Of a DNA stretch of 64,000 nt, positions 33,563 to 42,995 are shown piece after piece (position 1 is the first letter of the stretch; every line of letters starts with the position of its first letter). The position numbers and the translations under genes are program-made. Where the stretch lies: positions 478,665-542,664 of the forward strand of contig CAXAMN010023317.1 of NCBI GenBank assembly GCA_963970005.1. Reading direction: 5' to 3'. This stretch comes from Durusdinium trenchii. Taxonomy: Eukaryota > Sar > Dinophyceae > Suessiales > Symbiodiniaceae. The notes beneath the pieces were generated by a model. That model did no database searches, was not told the DNA's origin, and saw only the letters and a list, made by a program, of their open reading frames with translations.

Positions 33563-33852
33563 CGTATGTTATATCAAAATGGTCTGGTGAATTCTAGCAA
33601 AGAACTGATGGATGGCAGCTTAGCTTACTGTGGCATTTGCCAAATCTGGGACTGATGCATCACCCTGCCACCCTTCAGCCATATTGGCTGAACACCCTCT
33701 GCAGGGATCTGAGCACTAGTCACCTAAGAAAGGCCTATTGCCAAAAGGGAAGTCCGTCCAAATACTGGATCAACAGTTGTACAATAGTTGTCCAAATGCG
33801 TTTCCAGTTGTACAATAACATCAAGAACATACACGCGTGAAACCATGTACAA

Positions 33853-36710
33853 TCAGTCTGTCTTTTGTTTCTTGGACTTCTTAGCAGCCTTGAGAGGTTC
33901 GCACGCGGTTTCCAACGCTACCCGGGCATCATCGCACGATTTCACCAACGCTTCTGTCACCTGGCGCCAAATGATCATGATTCTAGTGTATTCACCGGAA
34001 CAGTCAACCACACTGTGCCTGCGACTTGTCCACAGCTGTTTGAAGCAAGGATCTGGCATCCTGGCACAAAGTAAAACCTAAATCGACTGGCCATTGCAAT
34101 GGGGTCAGTGTCCTCAATTGCAGTGAGCTTGGTCTCTACGTCAGTGGATACTGAGGCAGCATAGTTCTCACTCCTGATAACAAACATGTATGCACCTGCA
34201 TGCATCACCAAAAATATCTTAGCGGCTGACAATTTGGCCATGTTCGGCTTCAAATCCATTGCCCACTTGATCTTTCCGCTTGCATCATTGATCGCCTGTA
34301 GTTGTCACAATAACAATTCTAGACTTCTAACTTCTATCAAATCAAGTTCTGGTGGTCTAGAGTCTAGAGTCAAGAACAGGCCTTCTTACTTCGTTTCAGC
34401 AAGTCTTTGGCTTTCTCCTTTTCCAACTCCTCTGTATCCTTTTCTTCTTTCACTTCCTTCTTGTCCTTCTTATTCTTCTTATCCTTCTTGCTTTTGTTCT
34501 TCCCCTTTGGGTTCTTCCCGCCCTTGCACGCTCTCAACTTAACATTTGTAATTAACATTGTTCTGTGGTTTCTGACTCTGCGACATACTACATCAATGGG
34601 AATCAATCAAAACACATGAACCAAACAAAATGATCCCACTTCAAATTCCAGCCCCACTGTCCCCACCTTGGTTTTCTTCGACTTGGATTTCTTATCCTTC
34701 TTCTTCTTTGACTTGGACTTTGACGAGGCTGAGCTGGAGCTAGACGAGCTATCCACATCCAAACATGAGTACAATCGGTCCAATTCTTCCTGCACCTCAG
34801 TCTCCGCCTCCTCTTCAATCAGCGTCAAGTATTGAACCATCGCCTGCACACGCGATGATAGACATGACATTCATGACCAACAATCAATTGACAGGCCTCT
34901 AGAACATGTCCAAGGAACCTCTACTGATTTTTGGTTTTAACATTAACAGGTCACATGTTCTTGCCTCCGAGTCTGGAAGCTCTGGATGAGGTCGTACCTC
35001 CCGCTCCTTCAATTCTGGGTCTAACAATTTGCGATTTCGAATTTGAGTTGCAAGTTCAACTCCAAACCTGTCATCCATCTCTTTGGCCGTCAGCCAACGC
35101 CGACGGCCACGCACAGTGGATGTGTGGCGAGTTCGAATATTCTGCAAGAATTTCGATTTGGTCCACTGGCCCTGCTCGCAACTTGCCCAAGCATCGTAAA
35201 GCACGGAGTTCAATGATTTGCCTCGCAAATCCACCAAAAAAAGTCGGCTCCATAACTGTTTAGTGTGAAAAATGGGGACCAGGTTATAACGGTTATCCTT
35301 GACAAGTTGCTCCCTGTAGCTTCGTCTGCCATCTTGCGAATTTCAGGTGGTGAATTGGGACCTGGGCAGACATTTAGAGTGGCATTTAGATAGATCTATC
35401 CGGTTTACAGAACATGTGCAATGATCCAAAATTCAAAAAACATGACATGATAATAAGGATTGAACTTCGAATGTTCCTGTAGTACCGCATATAGCGTGCA
35501 TGTGCTGCTTTTCGTTTCTTTTCTCTTTCCTCTTTCTCTTTCTCTGTGAGTTCCTCTTCTTTCTTCAAAGCTAATACAGTCTCTGCGACACCCTCCACAG
35601 CATCTTTCTGTTCGGGTCCAGTTACGGTAGCTTCACTGGCATGTTTTGGGGGTACAGGGGGTGTGGTTCCATTCTGCTCTGCAGCAGGCTGGGACACCTT
35701 CTGCTCTGCAGCAGGCTGGGCCACCTGGGGCTCACCGGTTGCAGCAGGCTTTGAAGTTGCCACTAGATCTCCAGTTGATGCTCTCAAGAGCTGAGATGCA
35801 CGGTCCACCTCATCTGATGAGGTGCTACGCACAATCTCTGGTGTTGTGGTATTCACAGACTGAGCTGGTGGTGGAGTGTGCAATTCATCAGTTGACCACT
35901 TCCAGTCATTGTATTTGTAATAGGCCGAACTCTGGTTCCAGTATGCATCATGGTAACGGCTTGGTCGCCAATCTTGTGGAGGCCAATCCCAGTATTGCCA
36001 ATTATGCTCCTCATACTCACGGAATTGACTGACCCCACCTGTATAATGTTGGTACTCCTGATCAACCCCATCAGACTCGATGTCAGTGGGCACCCCCGAA
36101 AGGCTTTCTGGAATTGTGGACATGGTGTCACTTCTAGAGTGCAAGGTCGGCGAGCTGGTGACCTCCATCAACTCTGCCGGTGGAAGCACCTGGGAAGGCA
36201 CCTGGGAAGGCTGTCCTTCCGATCCTGCAGGAGATTTGGACGGTGATTCAGCTTTCTGTCCTTCAGTGGTTCGTGTTTGCTTAGGCTTCACAATTCTTTT
36301 GATGACGATACGGCTCTTCCTCTGTCCTGGAAATGAAATGAACATATCACAAAAGAAACAAGTGAATAAGATTGCAAAACTCACGTATACATGGAGTTGA
36401 CTCAAATCAGATACCTTGTCCATGTTCTTGTGGCTTCTCCGTTTCATTCTCCTCCCCTGCAGTCCTGGCACCATGCCCCCACATCCAATCAAACCACAGA
36501 CTTTGTGGCAACTGGTTAACAGAGACAACATATCATGTCATGACATGTATATTAAACATGCCGAGCGTACCCTAAAACAAGTGTTTTTGCCCTCAGGAGA
36601 GCTTCTGTAGATTCAGTCTCGGTTGCTGAATCTTTCTCCTCGCTTCCAGCCACCCGCTCATACCGCCTCTTCGCCTTGTCCAAGACGTCTTGCACGCTGA
36701 GACCCTCCAT
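33853..36710 (-). CDS. K/E/S-rich protein of a dinoflagellate multicopy family
   Basis: ATG at 36710-36708 (MEGLSVQDVLDKAKRRYERV) follows CCTTCAG, a likely trans- or cis-splice acceptor. Later exons: ~36335-35480, a long disordered segment with YxxY/W-rich (EHNWQYWDWPPQDW) and QPAAEQ repeats, ending in the basic KKRKAAHARYMRYYRNIR; ~35237-34960 (GQWTKSKFLQNIRTRHTS, RRRWLTAKEMDDRFG, EREVRPHPELPD); ~34830-34670 with polyserine and KSKKKKDKKSKSKK; ~34540-34370, KKDKK-rich; ~34296-34160 (INDASGKIKWAMDLKPNMAK); 34071-33853 ending in a Lys-rich tail and stop. The intron about 34159-34072 has GTATCC and TTTAG ends. The Arg/Trp block resembles ORFs that recur beside HGDE-type genes in dinoflagellates (recalled, not checked). 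No enzyme motif was seen; it may bind nucleic acid through the basic tracts. Confidence 0.6.
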
Positions 36711-36736
36711 GTGCCCTGAAGGTAACACCTAAAGAG
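36711..36736 (-). promoter_or_regulatory. Likely splice acceptor just upstream of a start codon
   Basis: On the minus strand the sequence CTCTTTAGGTGTTACCTTCAG precedes GGCAC and the ATG at 36710. A pyrimidine-rich acceptor this close to the start is what dinoflagellate spliced-leader addition sites look like. It could equally be a normal intron end. Confidence 0.35.
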
Positions 36737-36779
36737 AGTCACCCCTTTCCAAAATGGCTGCTCCTGATAGAAGAACATC

Positions 36780-37560
36780 CCTCAAGACACTGTTCCATTC
36801 TGTGGGGTTTTGTGAAATCACCAAATTTTCAGCACAATATGTGATGCATATATCGAGAAAACTGTTTTTTCTGCTCAGTTCAGCTCCAGCTCATCAATTA
36901 TGACTCATAGTCAGGCTTAGACCGACAAAGCTCGAGTCTGAAAACAATGGATTTTAGGGGGTCGATTTCACGGGTCATTCACGGGTAAACTTGGTCATTC
37001 ACGGGTAAACTTGGTCTTTCACGGTCACTTCACGCTACTTCACGCTCATGTGTTTTGATAGGTTTTCAGTGACCTCACACATATATGATGGAATGACCCG
37101 TGAACATGTGTTCCAGTGAAGTAGGCAACATGTTTGTTCTGCGAGTTCAGATTTCCCGAGCTTTCATGGCCAACAATCTCGAATTATCTGTTCCCGGACC
37201 TAACTTGTCCGATATGGACCACTACCTTTATGGGTTGACTCTCCTAGGAAGTCCAACCAACGGGTTGAAAGCACCCCTTTTGAGCCGCCTTCACCGCAAA
37301 GCGCTTCAGGCTCATGATGTCGGCCTTCTTCCAAAGGCCCTTTGGCTTGACCTGAGGCGCAGTGTGGCGAGTCCAGCTTGTGATCAGGGGTTGATGGCCA
37401 GATTGTTTGGAATGGCAAACCTATTTTGTTCCAAGTAACACGTTTGCGATTTTGTACCAACGCCATTGAATATGCAAGTTTGACGCTGGCTTGGAGGACT
37501 AGGCCCTTGTGGTCCTCAGGTTCACCAAACTACTAGGCATGATTGTCGTATGCATTCCAG
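36780..37560. other. Spacer between two minus-strand genes
   Basis: Contains a short tandem repeat at 36965-37045 and a 112-codon forward frame (37100-37438) that lies on the wrong strand for this block and resembles nothing known. I see no supported gene. Confidence 0.4.
36965..37045. repeat. TTCACGGGTAAACTTGGTCA tandem repeat
   Basis: Two and a half copies of a 20-nt unit (TTCACGGGTAAACTTGGTCA) followed by shortened TTCACGGTCA and CTTCACGCTA units. It lies upstream of the K/E/S-rich gene and downstream of the methyltransferase-like gene, so it could be promoter-proximal, but that is only position. Confidence 0.7.
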
Positions 37561-37564
37561 ACCA

Positions 37565-38806
37565 CTACCAGTCCTTGGTCATTTTGTAAAGCTGAAAAAT
37601 TCTTCGCCCAAACCCATCTGGATATGCAGCAGTAGCTGCAAGGCCCGGTCCACCCATCCTCAGCCAGAAAAGTCTTGAGTTGAACCATCTTCCAATCAAC
37701 AAAAAGTCGGTGGAATTTGTGCAAGACTCTTATGAGTGTTCCCTCTAAGGTACCTACACAGTCGTTTTGCCATTCTTTGCCTTTTTGATGGCGATCTTGA
37801 GTCTTTTGGAATTCGCAATTAGTTTCTTCCGCAGAGATTTGGACGGCTTCATGTACAAGCACCGTAGCCATGATCTCAGTGGACCATACTGGAAGCACTG
37901 GTCAAATGGATATTGCTTGAAATTATTGCTGAGACTCTGGCGGTGTTCCCCAAAGCCGAGTGGGTTTCAAAGTTGGAGCTCCTAATGATCCCATCCACCT
38001 GGGCCAATCACACAAATCCCAATTGTACCGTTGAAAAGATCTAAGTTTCCCACACAAATTGCTTCAACCATTGGCGACCACCCAAAAGTCGCTGAACAGC
38101 TGATGCCACATGTAGCAGGTCAGGGTAGTACTTGGCAGTGGATGACAAAGGTTGTTCCAGTATGGCATACACACCTCTTACTGTAGCCAGCAAGATTAAG
38201 AGGAGTGCTCGACTGAGAAGCCTCGGCACGTTTCGATATAACAAATAATATATCGGCGCTCACGTGTGTTTATAAACTAGATTTCCACATAAACCAAGAA
38301 ACTTTGAACCCAGCTCCACATGGGGAAGTGACTCATCACCATATGGTGTTGCTTCACTTCGACGCGATGTTCCAAGATTCAAGAAAACAAAGGATCCGCA
38401 CGGTGGACCCAGCACCATGACTGCGTCAGGAACGCAGCGGAGGACGTTGAGCACGGCCATACAAAAGCCTGTCCTAGGCACGGGGCGGACGGTGGGACAG
38501 GGCGTTTCTGAAACTTTCTGTGCACCAGGCGAAGTTGCCAGGTCATGTTCAGGTCCATAGGAAATATCTTGAGAGACCCTGAATTGTCAGGAAGTTGTTG
38601 GTTTCACATAGAACACACATGACACAAGGGCAGAAAGGGGCGCTATGCTCCGGACGCTTTGTGCCCTCTTGACCCTCAGAGAAAGTAAAATATGTTGGGT
38701 AATGGGATCTCAAAAGGTGATTGAGGTTCAGACTGAAAGCATTCCCCACAGCTCCTCGCCCAGCAAAGCAGTCGAAGCAGTCAACATCCTTGGGCAATGG
38801 CATCAA
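37565..38806 (-). CDS. Cytosine-C5-methyltransferase-like protein, multicopy dinoflagellate type
   Basis: Exons from high to low: ~38806-38730 (DCFDCFAGRGAVGNAF), ~38566-38290 (GFCMAVLNVLRCVPDAVMVL, GPPCGSFVFLN, RRSEATPYGDE), ~38230-38050 (LLLILLATVRGVYAILEQPL, then RQWLKQFVW), ~37992-37925 (GAPTLKPTRLWGTPPE), ~37880-37758 (SKSLRKKLIANSKRLKIAIK), ~37660-37565 (AYPDGFGRRIFQLY, stop TAG). F-A-G-x-G, G-P-P-C and E-Q-P sit in the order and spacing of motifs I, IV and VI of C5 cytosine methyltransferases, with PPC at the place of the catalytic cysteine and EQP in place of ENV. The C-terminal part is not that of known enzymes. The first exon is missing or lies upstream of 38810. Whether it is active is unknown; the family seems to be high-copy in Symbiodiniaceae (recalled, not checked). 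Confidence 0.6.
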
Positions 38807-38809
38807 TCC

Positions 38810-39785
38810 AGTTTTTTTGTGATAGAAACCAGCCCGCGGAAAAAAGTATTTAAGTAAATGACGCGACCATGGTTCTTGTAGCTGGTCGCAGCGACGAAGT
38901 CACAAATGTCGAGCCTCGGTCCAAGTATGGACCACTACAGCTAGCCTTATTATATGGTCCAAGAGTGGTCCAAGTGCACCACAAGGCTTGTGGCGCCCCC
39001 AGCTCTAAGAGCATCAAGGCGCTACACGCCGTGAGAGCTAAAGGCGACATCCTCCACCTAGGAGCCATCCTTGAAACAGGTGCTTGGGCTTGAGCAAAGT
39101 TCACACTGTCAACAGGGTTGAAAGTAGACTGATGCACAATGTCACACCAAGGCTGAATTACGTTTCACATGAAAAATAGACAGTAAAATAGACTTCCACC
39201 AGTAGTTTCCTCCGCAGTGTTCTGAGCTACCTCAATGACACGCATCCCCTGCGTGTTGATCATTGTTGATCGATCCATTTAGGATCAAAGACCCGTGGGC
39301 TATCTGACAAAAAAGAGTTCGAGTTTTGTTTGTGATCTTGATCCTCAATGATCTAGGTAGTATCGATCCACTAAACAGCCCACAAATGCCACATCACATC
39401 GGATGGGGCTAGTTCAAAAGCAGCCGGCCGTTCTACCAGCACCATTTCGCGAGACGGCGAGCATAATCCCACCTTAGAGGAAACTGCTTACATGGGCCCC
39501 AAGGTTCATGTGTGATTGAGCTCTGAACGCTTTTTCTGGACCACCATTGGGCCCCCATCCAACTGTCACTCCTCCATTGGAGTTGGCCTCCCATATCACA
39601 TTGGCAAGCCACCGTAAAAAAACAGACCTGATCGTAGGCGGATTAGTCAGGCCTTGAACTCTTTGCTGAAGTCCTTGTTGACCCGTAGAAGAGTTTCTTC
39701 ATCCATGTGGCTCACATAGAAGGACCCCGTCAGCCTACCAAAGGATCATATGGTGAGAATCGTCGTTGAGAATCATATATCAAAT
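38810..39785. other. Spacer between minus-strand genes
   Basis: No gene is supported. Frames on both strands at 38850-39137 are open but unlike any protein I know. A TTTAGGATC motif near 39282 also occurs near 30411. Confidence 0.35.
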
Positions 39786-42700
39786 CTAAGTTCTTGGCAG
39801 TACTTGGATTGGTGACCGTGATTCACCACTGGCTTCTGGTCGTGGATCAGGTGGGGGATCAATGGTCCATGACCTGAAAGGAAATAGAAGGACCCAATGT
39901 ACATTGGTTTGAAAGAACACCAAATTGCAACAGCTGGGGATGTTGCATGACAGTGTGCAGTTTGTCCGCGTCTGGAACAATGCGGAACTGGTTCTCACCC
40001 GACTTTGTTGCCAGCAAGATCATGTCCTGCAGGCTCTTTTGCTTCTTTTCCTGCAGAGACAATGTGCACAAGGCAGGGGGTGGGTCGGCGCGCAAGTGCC
40101 TCACGGTACTTTTGGCGCTTCATCTTGGCTTCCTCCTGGGAGACAGGGCCAATCCGATTTGATGGTTGGTGCCAACTAACTTTCGGGTCCTTCTTGTCAA
40201 CGGCTTCACTTTCTTTTGACTTCTCCTTATCTTCTTCTTTTGACTTCTCCTTATCTTCTTCTTTTGGCTTCTCCTTGGCTTCTTCTTTTGGCTTCTCCAT
40301 ATCTTCTTCTTTTGGCTTCTCCTTGGCTTCTTCTTTTGGCTCCTCCTTATCTTCTTCTTTTGGCTTCTCCTTGGCTTCTTCTTTTGGCTTCTCCATATCT
40401 TCTTCTTTTGGCTTCTCCGCATTCTTCTTTGGAGCAGCTTTCGCTTTCGCGGCTCGCCTCCTCTTGGAGGGTGGATCCTCCTCTTGTTCCCTCTCTCTCT
40501 TCATGCGTAGGTCTTCTGCCTCCATATCCTCATCCATTCCTTGCAATTGGTCCTCATTTGCCTTTGGTGCTGTCTTCCCTCTGCCTCTGCCTCTGCCACG
40601 CCCTCTTCCTTTGCTTGCCGCTTTTTCCTCTTGCTGTCTCTTTTTCTCTGCCCTTACTGCATCCCTTTTCGCTTTCTGCTCCTGTCATTCTCAGTGCCAT
40701 TTGAGTCTGACTATGAAATAATGCATAAATTGTCAACTATAGATCCAATCACTTGATTATATTCATCGAACTATAGAGTCTAGTCAGCACACCCCAGCCT
40801 CAAGGATTCTTCGCGCTTCATCTGCCCGGCTGTTACCATCTCCATCTTTCCAATCTTGGGGCACCGGAAGTAGTTCTGGAACTTTGGGCAAAACAGGCCT
40901 GGTATCCATGAAAGCATTCTTTGGGGCAGTACCTCCATCGCTGAGTGCTCCGTCCTCTTGGTCTTCCTCATCACGTATTCCTTCTAGCTTCTGTTCTTCT
41001 GCTTTCTTCTTCTTTGCCTCTGCTGCTTCCTTCTCGAGTTCCATTTCTTTGAATAAAATCTTGCACGCTTCCTCCTCATCCTTCAAGTCCTCCTTCAAAC
41101 CCTTCTCATAGTTTGTCAACATTTGCGTATTGCTTTGCTGCTCCTGCTGCACTTTTTTTTCTGCGTTGGCAATCATGGTCTTCATGATCTGGTCAGACTG
41201 CTCTTTGCGATCAATCATTTTCGCCCAGTCGCCAGCGTCTCGAGCTTGAAGCATCTCATACCTGGCATGGATATATCTTTCCGCCAAGCTCTCATTGGCA
41301 ATGAAAGTGTCAGTTTTGCTTTTCTTTTCCCGTGTGTAGTCCTCAGCCCCTGCAGCCTCATTTGTCCTTTTTCTGGTTTGATCATTGGCACTTTCACCTT
41401 CCACCTTTCCTGATTCTTCCTCTCCCTTTTTTTCTTCCTCCCCCCTCTTGCCCTGCAGTTCTGCCTCAGCCTTCACCTCCTCCTTCTTTTCTGTTTCGGC
41501 CTTCTCCTCCTCCTTCACTTCTGTGTCGGCCTTCACCTCCTTCACTTCTGTGTCAACCTTCACCTCCTCCTGCACTCCTGTGTCAGCCTTCACTTCTTCC
41601 TTTTCCTTATCAGTTTTTTCCTTCGCTTTTGCATCATCCTTCTCCTCTTCCATTCTCAAAGCTTCCTCCTCAATCTTCTGGTTGTATTCCTTGTTGGCCT
41701 TCTTCAGCTCCTCCTCTTCTTCTTCGGTAAGTACATGGACCTCCTGGTCATCCAGTGGTGCATCCTGTGCTTCTTCTTTTGGAATCTCGTTCTTGGCATT
41801 TGCTTCGTGTGACTTCTCTTCATAGCCCACCTCAATCTCATAATCTTGTTCAATCAGTTCTTCTTCTTCCCCTTCCTCGATCTCGATGACCTCGGCATCC
41901 TCGTCCGTGTCTTGTGCTTCTTTCTCTCCCTTCTTACTTTCCTCTCCCTTCTTACTTTCCTCTCCCTTACTCTCCTGTCCCTCCACACTTTCCTTTTGCT
42001 TCTTTTCTTTCTCTAAATCCTGACAGGAATAAAGATCCGAAAGTGTGTTGGAAGAAGAGGGAATGTGCCTTCTGGGACAAAGGTTTTCTGATAGATCTGG
42101 TTCTTTTTGCAACACCAGCGTCCTGAAACATATCGACCAGCTATGACTGTTTGTTCACGGGTTAAATCCCGAACCTGGAAGATTGCAGAAATTAAGGTCT
42201 TGAGCTGATGCATCGGCCCATCCTTGCGCCTGCACCAAAAAGGTCCAAAACTACCATCGATGCAGAAATCCAAACACAGGCCTTCCATTTGGAGCTCTCC
42301 GGTAGCAATTGAGAACTTTAGCTGCGAGCAGCCTATGGAGATTGCCTTCCTTGCTCGCCCATTCCTGGTTTGGGCCGGTTTAGGATCAAACAACATGCAT
42401 GATACATGCATGAACCAGCACTAGAGTGATCCTGCCTCAACAGCCTGTGTGATCGACCGATCAGGCACTAGATGGTGGTCCACAGCAATCTGGGTCAACA
42501 CCTCCTGAACAAAGTGCACCGTGTGAAATCTTCAATGGCCAGTAAAAAGCATCGACATTACTCCTGACTAAGTTGGAAAGTTATATTCGCCTGGGTTTCT
42601 TTTGCGGTAGGAGGGTTGAGGGCGAAAGTTGGCAGCCACGCAACCAGGAAGTTCATGTTCTGCTTGCTTTGAACCTTCCAAAACACACAAGATTGATCCC

Positions 42701-42995
42701 AAATTCCAGATTCCTGGGGCAAAACACGTCAGGCTCACCATGTCTTCATTGAGGCCCTTCTTTGGATGGATGTCCACGAAGCAAAACGTGCATGGAACCT
42801 GGCCAGAAACTGTATGGTGTATTTTGTTCACAAAAGTATGATGGCACCTTCTTTTCCTGGATATACTTTTCAAACTTGGCGTAGGAAATGCCCTCCTTCT
42901 TGGACAGCTCCCAAAACCTGGTTGTCCGGAAGTCGTTGGACAACATTTCTTCATAGAAATCCTGGCGGACAAAAACCTCCCAAAGATAACCTCAG
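39786..42995 (-). CDS. E/K-rich disordered and coiled-coil protein
   Basis: Read downward: ~42995-42840 (RQDFYEEMLSNDFRTTRFWE, LSKKEGISYAKFEKYIQEKK), ~42521-42426 (HFVQEVLTQIAVDHHLVPDR), ~42345-42180 (FCIDGSFGPFWCRRKDGPMH), then a very long acidic exon, ~42020-40800, mostly Glu/Lys with a helical section (ERYIHARYEMLQARDAGDWA), then ~40690-40110 with eight-residue EKPKEEDM / EKPKEEAK repeats, KEEAKMKRQKY, and ~40052-39850 (LQDMILLATKSGENQFRIVP). The intron at about 40100-40053 (GTGAGG to CTGCAG) is about 50 nt. The forward ORFs over the acidic repeats are antisense shadows. It resembles the K/E/S-rich gene at 33.9-36.7 kb in composition and may be the same class of protein. Function unknown. 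The start codon was not found; exons up to 43390 are possible. Confidence 0.55.
40205..40425 (-). repeat. 24-nt coding tandem repeat (EKPKEExx)
   Basis: About nine copies of a 24-nt unit containing TCTTCTTTTGGCTTCTCC on the plus strand, alternating TTGGCT, CATA and TTAT variants. On the minus strand each unit encodes eight residues of the E-K-P-K-E-E-x-x type. The strict 24-nt period and high identity suggest recent expansion. Confidence 0.8.

Noticed and set aside
37100-37438. 112-codon plus ORF inside the minus block
   Set aside because: Wrong strand for the block, no splice context and no family.
40005-40721. 238-codon plus-strand ORF (Ser/Phe/Gly-rich) and the similar plus ORFs at 40884-41825
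   Set aside because: Antisense of the E/K-rich coding repeats; mirror frames stay open because of the biased composition.
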